From positions 62,001-126,000 of the forward strand of contig JBAJFE010000050.1 in the NCBI GenBank assembly GCA_037903355.1: DNA of 64,000 bases. Direction: 5' to 3'. Position 1 is the stretch's first letter, and every line of letters starts with the position of its first letter. The notes below the pieces were generated by a model that saw nothing but the letters and a program-made list of their open reading frames with translations, was not told where the DNA came from and searched no databases. The position numbers were made by a program, and so were the translations under genes. Shown piece by piece: positions 1-12,600 of this stretch. This stretch comes from Trichuris trichiura (taxonomy: Eukaryota > Nematoda > Enoplea > Trichinellida > Trichuridae).

Positions 1-360
1 CCACTGCCAGATGCCGATCCTGCAAAGTCGTCATGCAAACATTAACCGCATAAAGCGTGCGCGGGAGTCGATTGTCACACTTTTCTATCAAACTTTTTGA
101 ATTCGGGCACTTGCTCGACATGCACTGAAGAATTTGGGCAAACTGCCGACATATCGGTTTGCAGATGCCTTGCGTTACGTCCCAGCAGAATACCTTAACA
201 AAATTCAACGCGTAAGAATGAAAATACGAGTAAGCTGTTAATACTAGCTGAGAAATGGAAGTTTTTTCGTTGGCACGACAGCCATTGGAATGGAAAGAGG
301 CTGAGAGGTTTTAGTTTTATCTGACAACTTTTTATCTGCTTTAAATGGTTAGATTGACAA
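1..360. other. No gene seen
   Basis: I see no convincing open reading frame, RNA gene or transposon end here. The stretch simply leads into the left arm of the long inverted repeat that begins near 361. Confidence 0.5.
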
Positions 361-720
361 GTTTCATATTTGATGTTCTGATTCACGGGTTTGGCCTGTT
401 GGATGTATCTGTAAGTAAACTGCAAAGTGCCCTACCAACGAATGGATGAGCAAATTGTTAGAGAAATTACAGAACAAATCGAATACCGTACGTTTCGGAA
501 CTGCTCTTGTTCCGTCGTCAGCAGTGTTGGGGAGTTAGCTCATAGCTCCCCAACACTGCTGACGCCGGAACAAGAGCAGTTCCGAAACGTGCGGTATTCA
601 TATTGTTCTGTAATTTCTCTAACAATTTTGCTCATCCATCCGTTGGTAGGGCACTTTGCAGTTTACTTACAGATACATCCAACAGGCCAAACCCGTGAAT
701 CAGAACGTCAAATATGAAAC
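361..720. repeat. Long inverted repeat (foldback), arms of about 178 bp
   Basis: The left arm (about 361-538) is followed almost at once by its reverse complement (about 543-720), centred near 540. Base pairing is nearly continuous: for example GTTTCATATTTGATGTTCTG at 361 pairs with CAGAACGTCAAATATGAAAC ending at 720, with one mismatch. The centre is GGGGAG, an 11-nt loop, then CTCCCC. The open frames read across it on both strands are by-products of the palindrome. It carries no transposase and I found no target duplication, so it could be a foldback/MITE-type element or a local inverted duplication. A transcript would form a very long hairpin. Confidence 0.9.
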
Positions 721-1230
721 AACCCAAGCCTGTTAAAAGACATCCTGTCTTTAGAGATTGACAAGTTTTGTTATTTGTTCAGTACCTTCTTACAAGTATA
801 CTGTAAAGTTTAAAAGTCTTATGATAATTTATTCGTCTGCAGTCACATAACAGGTTGACTATACATTTATGTTTGTTGCCTAAAAAGTTTGATGATGAAA
901 ATACAGTATTCTATAACCGATGCGTAGGTTATTTAAAAATCCTGAAAACTACTATTCAGCGATTTTTACAATACTTTGCCTCTCTTTTGTTTTATTGTTT
1001 CTGTTAATGTAGACTCTGAAGATAGGGCAACTCTGCAAAGCTGTTTAGAATTTTAAAAAATACGTTTACAAGGCCATACATAGGCCTGATTCCATGTATT
1101 TTGCTAAATGTCCTTTTCTAAAGAAATATGTTTGCTTATGGGTGTTTAAGGTTGCTTAATTTCATACTTTTTCACTTTACCTGAAAGCATTAATAACACG
1201 GGGTGCTTGGTAACGGGATTGTGTTTTATG
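721..1230. other. No gene seen
   Basis: AT-rich sequence between the foldback and a short hairpin. No exon, RNA gene or transposon end is recognisable. Confidence 0.5.
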
Positions 1231-1299
1231 TTTCTGAACATCTTCTACGGCTTTCTCCCATTTCAAAAATGGGAGACAGCCGTAGAAGTCCTTCAGAAA
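1231..1299. repeat. Short hairpin, about 30 bp stem
   Basis: The inner stem is CTTCTACGGCTTTCTCCCAT (from 1242) against ATGGGAGACAGCCGTAGAAG (to 1288), with one mismatch and a loop of about 3 nt. It is extended outward by TTTCTGAA/TTCAGAAA after a small internal loop. The size resembles a pre-microRNA, but the loop is very tight. It could equally be a solitary foldback. Confidence 0.7.
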
Positions 1300-1563
1300 G
1301 CGTGAGTAGTAATTTTTTGCCCTGAATATACGATTTTAATTTTTACATAACTTGGAACAAGAAACATTTTATTGCTGATACTTATAATAATCAAGTTAGA
1401 GTGTGCTTATCCGGCAAGATATTCCAATTTTTAATCTTGGTATAAATGATTCTCAGGTTTGGTGGGTTATGTTGCTTGAAAAATCAAACTCAGCCTAACA
1501 AATTTGTACGCAACTCAACAAATCCTAAGGCCAACGTTGTCAACAATAAATGTGGCCAGCTTT

Positions 1564-3660
1564 TTACAAAAAATAAAGACAAAGTAGGCTAACCGAATTT
1601 TCTCTGTAGAAGTTGCTGCCGAGATAAATGGCAGACGTAAGATACGCTGATTCCATTACTCTCTGCATGCATTCGCTTTTTGAAGATTTCTCCTTCTCCA
1701 TTGCCGGCAAAACTGCGTCGATTACATTGACATGCAAACCAACAATGCCACTAATCACGGTGCTGAGCTGGAAATATGCAAATTGAAGGACGGTAAAGAA
1801 TATGATACGCCTTCTCTAGTGATTAAAAGATTTGCATACATTTCCCATTGAAAATAACGTTGCTTTGATGCTTCCGTCCCCTCTTCCTCAGCATGGAATG
1901 CAAATGACTTTCATTTGCGTTCGGCTCTGAGTATGGGACTACTAAGATTCTGAAAGCTAGGTTTAGAAAGTTTAATTTAAAAAACTGCATTTCCATTTAT
2001 GGATAAACTGCAAATTCCGTCTTATATGGCATCACTTCTTTCCGTCGGTGAATTATTTTATCTTGTTCAGTATATTACTAACAAGAATTTGCTTTGCACA
2101 AAGAGCATAGCCACATTGTTCTGTTAGTACTGAAGTTCTACTACAAAGAAGCATATAAAAAAATATAGAAAGATTAGCACAAAAGAAGTTTTCTATTTAT
2201 GGAAATAAAACACTTTTTGAAACGTTGGGGTTTCAACGAGAGCAAATGCAGTTGCATACGCACCTGAGTGCCCACGCCGCAAAGGCGCACCATTCCTTCA
2301 GTGTTCTTTTGAAGGCACTTCCGAAAGGCGCTTATCGCATTCTTGTTGTCAGTCCACCAATTTAAAGCATTGTTCAATTCCGCTTCATTTATCTGATAAC
2401 AGGAAATGTATAAATATTATACAAAGTAAGCGCATTAAGGAAAAAGGATACAGAAGTTGGTCAGCATGTTTTCTATGTGCATAAAAGAACCGAATTTTCA
2501 TCATTAAACATCTCAATGTGCGAATATGTCTATCGACTCAGCTAGACTTTCAAGGAAAGACTTAATGTCCTTCAAAAATCTTTCAGGTGTACCTGTTGGC
2601 AGACTTATGCATGCTATATGGCCAGAGATCGTTTCAATGGGTTTACTCGTGGCAACCATCGATAAAGAAGATTTTCAAAAAACAGTTACGTCATTTCTAC
2701 ATCAAAACAGCGTTGAAAAAGGTGGAACAGAAAATGTAATAATATTTTCACCTCATCCCGTTTCCTTCTGAATTCTAGACATTCTGCCTGAAGAGACCAT
2801 TGTCACTTTTTAAAATAGACTTAGCCTTAAAGAGATTAGCACAGCCTTTGAGAGAACTCAAAGATAAAAATATGCAAATTAAAGAGCGATAAAGAGTATC
2901 TAATCATTAAAAGACGCGTAGAATTAAGAAATTTGCATAAATTTTCGATTAGGCATAAATAGCGCTATTGCAAATAACGCCACTATGACTCTCCTAGTCC
3001 CATCCTCAGCAAGGAATGCAAATGAGGCTCATTTGCATTCGACTCTATGGCTAGTCGTATATCAGATCTCTTTTTTTAAGATAACGTTATTACGCTTGGT
3101 ATCCTATCATTCTTGCTTGAGAGATTTGCATCAATTCATTGACGTTGCGTTTAGGGTGATTATAGAAACGTAACACGTAAAAACGTATTACGAAAGGACC
3201 ATATACTCACTGAACTTTCGCAATGACTTTCCCTGCATTTGCGGATAAGAGGCTGCATAATATTTTTGCTAAGTAGTCCATAGAATAACTTGTCGCTGTC
3301 ATGACCATCGTGAAGCACTTTTGAAAGGTTGGACGTTTCAACGCAAAACTGGAACCTTTTGATGACGTCATCTGGCCAAACACATCCAAGAATTTCACTA
3401 ACGGACAAACGGTCACCGTATATGGCCAATTTATTTGCAGACGTCGTATTTTCAGTAGTATTTGTCTGCTGCTGCTGCTGCTGCTGCGGCGTTGAAGCTG
3501 AAGTTGGCAATGGGGTCGAGTTGAATTTCGAAATAGATTCGTTGGTCACATTTGGAATGCTATGGGCAACAGTACGATTGTCGGTGCTGTTCGGTAGGTC
3601 GCACTTTGCCAGAACAATTAGCCCAATAAGCAGTGATGATTCATAGCCGAATGGAACCAT
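1564..3660 (-). CDS. Three-exon gene for a secreted, N-glycosylated protein, function unknown
   Basis: The model joins exon 1 (3660-3211), exon 2 (2392-2264) and exon 3 (1767-1564, stop TAA). Splice sites are TCA|GTGAGT, TTATCAG|ATA, CTCAG|GTGCGT and TTTCCAG|CTC. All junctions are phase 0 and the frame stays open throughout, which is the main evidence. Exon 1 encodes a likely signal peptide (residues 1-20, core SLLIGLIVLAKC) and a Ser/Thr/Asn-rich linker with several N-X-S/T sites and seven glutamines. A cysteine-containing helical domain starts around residue 90 and continues through exons 2 and 3. An AATAAA lies about 200 bp downstream on the minus strand. I do not recognise the family. The C-terminal tail (ENSVSLLCLYFL) is hydrophobic and could be intron read-through if a fourth exon exists. 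Confidence 0.6.
1768..1935. repeat. Diverged direct repeat, copy 1
   Basis: This intronic stretch resembles 2868-3052. Shared blocks include ATATGCAAATT, a run like TCATTAAAAGA, and GGAATGCAAATGA followed by CATTTGC. Both copies lie in introns of the minus-strand gene, suggesting an old local duplication. The octamer-like ATGCAAAT recurs elsewhere in the window and may be incidental. Confidence 0.6.
2868..3052. repeat. Diverged direct repeat, copy 2
   Basis: Partner of 1768-1935 with the same order of blocks. No copy of the neighbouring coding exon is recognisable beside this one, so any duplicated exon has decayed or was not included. Confidence 0.6.
3466..3486. repeat. (CTG)7 microsatellite, coding for polyglutamine on the minus strand
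   Basis: Seven CTG triplets; on the minus strand they read as seven CAG codons in exon 1 of the secreted-protein gene. A run of this kind is expected to vary in length between individuals. Confidence 0.9.
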
Positions 3661-6600
3661 TAGCTTTGTACAGCAAAAATTATAACTCAGTCGTTTACCC
3701 CACGCAACAAGGCTGCTACTAGAGCCTATTTTGTAAGTACCCTCCTTTCACACGTTGTTTACTTTGACTATTGTCAACGCAGCTGTAATTAATGAATAGT
3801 GAGCAGAACATATGCCTGAAAAGGCGCTTCACGGAATCTCAAATAATGAATCCCTGAAGCTGTCTTTCCCTTTCATGCAAAGTCTATTGCTTTAGACGCA
3901 TTCGTTTACATTGGCTCCAATAAGAATAGACTTGCTAGCGGAAAGCTGACTTTCCGTATTCGAGATTAGGCTGCGAATAAACCTATTCTTTCTTTCCAAT
4001 CTTATCAGGGGCTTCTGATGTCACAGCGGTTAACTGGAAGCGCTGTACACTTCGGAAATTGCCATATTTCTCAAGAGAGAAAAAGAGACGCTTTCTGCTT
4101 GACGCTAAAGAACTCATTCCTTTTATGGTGCTTCCCTAAACGCTTAATTTGTGAACCGCCAATGGCAGACTGTATGGGTAAATAAGCTGAGATTAAGGTA
4201 ATAATTAGTTCAGTAAACTGTTTGTTGTTTTTGCAAATTTTGACTTGTGGCAAAACGCCCACGATGAGCCGCTTTCTTGACTATGCTGATGCACCTTACG
4301 CGTATGTGCTTAGATTTTTAAGTTAAGCAGAAAAAAACTTTGTAGAATGCTCATCACTGCCGGAATAATTAAATAATCTTAATAGATACAGAAAACAGTC
4401 CTTGAGAAAGTCCATTCAGCCGACTTTACGTTCTTTAATATTAACTATCAGTAAGAAGCTTGAAAGCTCTTATTCTTAAGTCTTATGGCCCAAAGGAGTT
4501 CTTTATGTGCTAAGCTTGTTAATAACGAAGAGCTGCTTGCGTAATCTCTAAAAGATAATTAATTTTGACCTGTCAACTTGTTTCGTTCGTGTTTTAAAGT
4601 TTAAACCTGTCTGGTTTTTTATATACTGTCAAAATTACGCTCGCTAGTAAATTACCAGCGCACCAGCAGCCTTATTATTAGTGATTTTGACGAAAACGTT
4701 AAATGATTCGCAGGTTCCATCGGTGACCGTTGAAGCTATTTTGTTAATCGCTCAACAAAAACTTGTCTTACGAAAAGATGAATCACGCGCTTTACCTGCC
4801 ACGTCATCGTGGGTAAATATTCCATGCCTACTAAATAAGTTAAATGAGAATCACATCAGCATCAGGGTATATGAGCATTGGCGGCATATTAAAGAGAGTC
4901 TGCCTATTATAATGAAATTCTATTAATATTTTAATACGCTTGCTAACAGTTCTTTAGCTTATCGTAAAATATATTAGTTAGCATAGTCGCTTTAAGCCAG
5001 ATGAAAGTTATTTTTGTCATTTAAGCAGCTTGAGCCAGTCGCTTCCCGCGTAGTGGCGCAATAGTTGGCCGCTAATTAAAAAGTTTGAAGGAGCAACTCA
5101 ATCACGACTTCGCCTTCACTGCGGAGTTGAATTTCAAAGTCATTGGACAAAATCAAGTGACGTCTGACTGCGGTTAATCAACTAATCGAGTATCGTCTTC
5201 CTAAGACAAATCTATAAGCTGCAACTTGATCCACAGTGGCTAAACCGGGAAGCGGAGTGATCATCGACGAAAGGCTTAGTTTTTTTGCCATCCAAATACC
5301 CGCAGACAGCGTCACGCTGCTACAACCTACTATTTCGGAAAGGTAATGTATTTATGGGCAACAATTTTTTTTGTCTAGCTGAATTATTAAATTATTAAAG
5401 CGCTGATTAGCTATTGCATTACAATGGTCAATCATTGTACAGCTGCGCATAAAGAGCGGAATGCTAAAAATTTCAGTTAGCTCCAACTGCTCCGGCAAAA
5501 TTAATAATCAGCACGAAAAAGGAGATGCTGACATCGTTAGTCTTCGTACTATGAACAGCCTTTTTTATAGTTTTGAAAAAAAGCAAATTAAAAGCCGTTT
5601 GTCATAATCTGCGCTAATGCTATCAGCACGCGAGCATGACAATTCATTAAACTTTTAATGAGACACTGCAATACTAGCAGTTTCAACTGAGTACTTACGT
5701 AGGAGCTTTTAATATGTGATTCAATGAAATTAGCATTCTCACGTTTCCCCAATAACGCAAGCGAGAGCAGAGAAGACGAATACAAAACCTTAAATGAATT
5801 ATAAGAAAGTAAAAGATACTCCAATAAGCTGAAGTTCAAGAGAAGGTCAATCCCGAAAACTTAGTTTTCGGGATCAAGTTGTAAACCAACTAAATTTTAA
5901 TAATTTATTCTCGTAGCTAATGCATTTACGTCTTCACATGTCTGTTTTAAGCTATTGAAGGAAGTGCGAATGAATAGCTTTCTTTTTGATAACGTTCTGG
6001 TTGAAAACTTCTTCGCCTGCCCAGCATAAGCGTTAATCAATTAAGGATACGTATATTCGACATTCCTTATGTCCATTCATTGAAGCTGACCACTGGCGTA
6101 AGATTGTCCCGAAGGCTTTATGTTATTTGCGTAAAACTCAATAGATAGCCTTTATTCATGTAGTAAATCATTGACTTCAAAGGGACCGTTACAAAAAATT
6201 ATGTTTGCAAAGTAACAATGATCACATTAAAGCTGCAGATTTCATTGGATAGCATCGTCGGGTACTTTCAAAATTAACTGCTCCATTTATCAGCATATGT
6301 GAACCCACTGTAATCTAATAAGATCGCTGCCAAGCCTTTGTAACTTTTTGAATGATTTTGCCGCCATTGATTTTGCTTTGTTGTAGCGCTAATTGATTAA
6401 CATTTAATAGTTTTTAATTGGCAATGATTTTACGGGCAGTTCGCTCATTTATTCCAAGCCAATATTATTTGAGGTTTTAATTTTACTTCGCCTGAAATGG
6501 CACGATGATAGAGGCTGAAAAAAAGGCGCGCCATTGTTGTTCCCTCCTTTAAGCACCGTCAGTATTAGTTGCTTTTGAATATTTGCATATTTGTAAAGAT

Positions 6601-9600
6601 GGACGCGTTTATGAATTTTTTGAACAAAACAAAAGATCAATAGGCTAATAGTCTGACTTTAATTAAGCGGCAATGGACAAGCGTATATTCCACAAGTTTT
6701 GCGTTAATGTTGTATTGTGAGCAGGGCATTTTTTCAACACTTTATTAACTAAACTGTGATTGCGTATTGGGTTGAAACCAGATGCAGAGATTTTTCGTGA
6801 GCTAAGAGCTTCAGGAGTTCAAGGCGTTACCGAAAAAGTTGACAATAGTTTACTGTTTATTTTTGCATTTTAATTTGCTAGAGGAATCTAATTAAAATTG
6901 ATTAAAAAGACCAGTATATAATTCCCGCGAGAGTGAACTGATTTGCAAAAAATTGGAGCTGACATTTTGAAAAATCTGACGATTGCGAAGATCAATGTGA
7001 TCTCGCCTGCCGCTAAGCCTAAAAATGGGCAATTGTTTTTCCGGAACAAAAGGTGACCTTTTCCATGGTTCGAAAATACTCTTCTTCCCTATTGTGTACT
7101 CGCGCGAGAGAAATATTCAAAATATTTTATATACTTAATGGAAGAAATTTTATTTAAACAAATTTGCTTTCTTGAAACAAGAAATGACAAATCGGACGTT
7201 TTCCCGCCATAAAGTGCCAGTACACAGCTTTATCTAAGCATCATTTATTAGCGTTGTCCTGGCGCTGTTCATCTTAACTGCCCATCCGATTCCGGAGGAT
7301 CTTCTTGATGGTTTTCTGTAAAACTGAGAAGCTGGCAAAAACTGCCTTTCTTTTATGTCTACTAACATTATCGCATTGACGTATTTTGCAGATATACCTA
7401 TAAAAGGCAAAATGCTTTGTTTGAAACTACGGAAAACTGGCTTGAAGTTTCAGAGGCTAAAAATGAATGAAAAATGAATTGAAGAGGAATTCACGAATGC
7501 TTCCGATGCTTCGAGTGAGCTTTCTGTACTTTCAAACAAGCCGCTTTACCTTTTATGGCTTATCCATAAAATACATGGACGAAATTGCGACTTATAAAAA
7601 GGAATTATTCATTCCAAGGTATATTAACATTATTAGAATAGGCAGACGCCTTGTTTTGAAGTGGAGGTCAAAATCCCGAAAGTCGAAATCCCGAATAGTT
7701 TAAAGTTTGACCTTGTGGCAGTTGCGCATCGTTCGAAGTTAGTGATTTAAAAAACAATATTAGTATAATAACGCCTCGACTCGATTACATTTCCTACCAG
7801 AGGATCCCAGTACAAAATTGCCAGAAGGCTGATCTTTACAGTGCATTTTCAACCTATTCAGGATTCAGTAAACGTAGAGGTCTCACTTAGCTCACATAGT
7901 AATAAAAGGAACTGAAATGTGGGAAGAAAAAGGCGAAAGAAAATCTTCATTATGTTTACAGCGTCTTTTAACGGCGGTATAAGTTTTCATCCTCATAATT
8001 TCGACTTACATTATATTTAATTTTCTTTTGTTTGCTGCTACGTAGCTCGACATATAATGCTCATTATACGGGCGAAAAAGTTGACATCAAAAGGTTCGTT
8101 ATCTTTGACAAGATGGGAAATAAGCTGCACGCAGTGCGAAGTTTTTGAAAAGGTAAATTTTCAACAAAAGCATTTAATGATCCGTTTTTTAATATTTGCA
8201 TAAAGAAAAGCAGTAGACCATCGGTTGTGCAAGTTTTTGATGGCGAATGTACGTGAAGCTGTAAAGACTATCACAATTCTAACATGGCAAAGTGCTGCTA
8301 TTCATTAGGAACGTTTTCTCGGACCCATCTGCAAAACGTCTCGACAGAATTGACCAACTTCAATCCGTACAGTTTTTCCCGCCTAAACAGTATCGTTATG
8401 TTTTATTGTCAAAAAATAACATTGCAGAATCCATAGTGAGCTTTTAAAGGATAAATTTTTCTGCAGCATTCCCGTGAAGCGACCTCGTTGGCGGAATTAT
8501 GAATGAAAGTTCCGGCAATATCAGCAGCGGAAATTTTGGGAAGCATTCAAGGCTTTTTCAAAAAACAAATCAACGTCCTCTGCTTGAAAGTAAATTTTTC
8601 AACAGAAAGCAGACATTAGACTATACGGACTTCCTTCGATTCTCTCTAGCCCGAATCAGTCGAAATTAGACCGCTTCAAAACCTGTTAAATAGTTATACA
8701 TGCAAAATGCTAACTCCAGTTAACACATATGTACATATAATTAAGACGTAAAGTTTCTCCAGTGGATTGTGAGCTTCTTAGTCATTCAAATTCGACGAAC
8801 AAGAAAACGCCGTAAATATAAAGCGGCACCACTGCTCTCCTTAAACTCAATAGCCTTTAGGTCGTGCGTATTGGATTATACAGGCGGCAGCATGGTAAAC
8901 GTTCATAGTTGCTTGAAGGAAGTCGCGGAAGAGTATGCTCTTTGATATTGATCTTCAGAGGGACCAATTCGCATACGAAAGGCATTAATGGTCTTTCTAC
9001 CATCGATGTTTTGCTGGCAAGTAACTTAGACATTTGTTCATCACGAATTAGGCGCCATATGCGGCTTAGGAGCGAATCGGCATTCGTCCATGTACCAGGT
9101 ATGAACCTACGATTATGCATATACGCATTTTGATTCATCGCTAACGTATCATTCAACAAAAATTCAAAAGTTCGAATTTCATCGATTTTTTTCGATTTGG
9201 GATGGCGTTGTCAATATTCGTAGTTATGGAACAATGCCCCTCTCTCTAAACGAAAAGTTATGGGTTGTTGGCAAATAATAAAGACGACGTAGTCAGATTT
9301 TTTGCTAATCCCGAAATTCATCTTTATATACAATAAACATTATGGCTGACCTATAGGTGCACGTTCAGTTTACTTGATGCGTGTATCAGCAGGGAAGATT
9401 TTTAGTTCTATACGACGCAATGGCTTGTTCAACAAAACGTCAGTTCGTGTAATTCTTTTTAGATGACAAGCCATGGCTTTGTATTGAACTACGCCTTGTC
9501 AGGCCTTCAGCGGCCAAATTACAATTCAAAATTGGTCCATCAAAAAGTCTTAGAACGCTGAGGGATTAATTTCTCTTCTTCCGCTCTTATCTCCTTGCTG

Positions 9601-12600
9601 AGATTAAATCCAAGTAAAAAAGTTGCTTTGTCCATTTACGGCCGGCTGTCATTTGTCCCCTCAGAATTCCAAATTCCATTGCAGTATACGTGCAGTGCCG
9701 CTGCGAACAAATTTCGATGCTCCGATGAGCCGAAGCTATGCGCCATTTTTCAGTTCAGCCAAAAGAGACTTGCAAGACGAATTAAGCTGGGCAAAAACTA
9801 ACATCTACGTTGAATATGCTTTTTCAAAAAGTATATTCCTTAGCGACGAGTTATTTCTTAGCGGAATAATTTTTCAACGCGGCGTTATAAGCTGAATTCC
9901 AATGCTCTCAACTCAGCCGTTCCGTACTAACACTTCAAAGCTTTTCGCTACGACAAACCATTGACTGAAACTGTTGCGCCGACAGCTTTAACGCGCAGCA
10001 ATAAATTATTTCGAATTTCCAACCGTTCTTCGCATTAGCTTAACCTGCTTTTAGGACTTTTCCGTATGCAAATATCTCGCGGCCCAAATGCAGTACAAGT
10101 ATTTACCCAATCATTTTCTGTAGTCGAAATTGCCGTTAAATAAAAAGTTCTCACTCGTATGCAGCGCTAACTTTTGAACTTAGCGTATTCTTGCGAAAAT
10201 GCTACGTTGGTAAAACAACGTTCGCCATATCGTCGGTTAACTTGTTCGGTATAATTTTACGGTATGTATGCATGTTCGTACAAAATCAAAGTCTCTGAAA
10301 TTCTCTTCATAAAGGATTTCAGTTGCATAATCAAGATAACAGGTGGAATTGTAGTTTCATTGTTTGGAATTGATTCCACACAGGATGGAATATGCGCCGC
10401 TCCGGAAGGACGGTTTGTCGTATTAAATTCAACACGGAATAGTTGGAAACTTTGTAAAGGCAAATAATGGAAAGTAGGGCAATAGACGAACATCTTGTTA
10501 ATATATCTTCGTTAAAAAGCAGTCACGATTAGATCAATTACAAAGGCAAGAACTAAGACTATCATCTATAGAAATGCCAATGCTAATGACTGTATGCAGA
10601 TTGGACCCAGATTTAAGGGCTATTCTTGCTCAGGAGCAGACGTCGTATTTTTACCCGCGAAGGAATTTACCTGCTTTATAAATTATTCAACAAAATTTAT
10701 TGCTTGGATTGACCATTCCGTTTCGGGGATACTTACTGCTCCAAACAACCCTGCGCTAGATTATGGCGCGCCAATTTAGTTGAAATTTCCGCCATTAAAA
10801 AGCCTATCCGAATCCCGGCTGAAAATAGTTTTCGATTGGCATCCTTGTAAAGCATTAGATGATGTCAAGTTCAGCTTTGCAATGAGTACAAGTTTGCTTT
10901 TATAGCCATATCATCAAAGCGCAAAACTCATTGAGCTTTTATAATATTGCGTACTTACCTGAACTGTTGAATGAAAGAAACAAAAGCAAGCTGGAGAAAT
11001 TATGCAAATTAAATCTGCGAGCCTACGCATTATTGCTATGGAATGAAATTCCAACTGAATTGCTTCCGTGGCAATAATGCGTTTTTGACGGGCGAATTGA
11101 AGAGGGACATTTTTTCAATTTCGTCAATGGGCACCTGGATTTGCAGGGGCCAAAAGCGTTTTTAATTTTTGCCTGCATTATTCGACCCTTAAGTTGTCAC
11201 GCGTTTGGTCAGCGTGTTTGAGCGAGCATAAAATGCGTTCAGTGCGAATCACCTCAAGCGCAATTACACTTGGGCAACATTTTTCGTGCTGCTTGCTTGA
11301 TCATTAATTTACCTTAAGATCCTTTCTGCCGCGTTCGTACAAGCATGTCACCTCTAATGGTGCCTGTTCATAAAGGTGTATTAATGAAAACGAGCATTGT
11401 GCGATAACCTTTAACTTCGATGATTCTTGAGCCATATTAAATAATTAACGCGTTTAGGCAGGGGATTCTAATTACCTGTTATCGCAATATTGATTCGCAA
11501 TTCCATTATGCTACCTCCTCGTGCATGTACGTGGGTTGAGGCTGCCCATAGTCGTTCATTGTGAACGCAAACGTGAGCTTCCTTTCGTCCTTCCTTAATT
11601 CATACCTGTACTTGACTCCTTCTCCAGGTAACACCTCTGTTTATCTCCTCCTACGTTTATTAAGTCATCAGATTTCTCTTTGTACGCATCGATTTTTACT
11701 TTGGTCATAGAAATTCAAATAACCCATTGATACGGGTAATAAAAGCCACACAACGTTTGGACGAGCTTCCAGTGATAGTTACTCTGCTACATTTCTTCTA
11801 TGCAATAATGTATACATGCTGTCCAATGTGAAAACGAAAAGTTTTATTAATTTTGGCTAGCTTCTGTACGCGTTCTCTTAAAGCTGACGTTTTACTAGAG
11901 AGGCGCTGGCAACAATCATGGCGAAAATATGCAAATTATTACTTGTTTACGTTCGTTTTAGTTGCTCTCGTCATTTTCGGGAACAAAGAATATTCAACTT
12001 CGATGAAATCATTGTCATAACGTGACAAACCTCATTCGGTGCAGTATTGCCAAGTTAACAAAGACTCCATAAAATGGGGTATTAACAAATTTAGTAAGCT
12101 AAAAATCGCTTAGCCAAATAAGGCATCTTGCCGCTTTTATGCTGTTTGATTATGCGTATAGAGAGAGGGTAAACCAAAGTAAGCGGGGCATGGTCATAAG
12201 ATCAAATCATGAAAGTCTCCAATTCTTATTCGCTTTTGTTTTCTAGCGGTTTCCCGCGAAGAGTATCGAATTGCGTCAGGAATTACTCTCATGCACGCGC
12301 TGTTACTAAAGCGCTTCTTGTGACAATATTGACAAAAGCAGCGAAATTTCTTTTATCAATAATAAGAATGCAGTTATTAGTTCGCGTTCTTAGGTTTTTT
12401 TAACTATTCGGATAGGACAGACATGACTGTATTGCTTCCTTAAGCGTATGTGCGTAGTGTAATTTTATTTCCTCATATTAGCTTTATTGAAATCGCGATG
12501 ATACGTTCGCTTTGAGTTAATGAATTTATAAAGCTTTTTAGGCCTGCTTTTTTCTTACGATGAAACGAAGTTTAATATACTCGTTTTTTCCGAAGATTTC

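Noticed and set aside
427..717. 96-codon plus-strand frame and the opposite frame at 195-425
   Set aside because: Both arise from reading through the long inverted repeat; the plus frame is largely self-complementary.
2526..2771. 81-codon plus-strand frame with an ATG and protein-like composition
   Set aside because: It lies inside an intron of the better-supported minus-strand gene, has no family and no convincing splice context.
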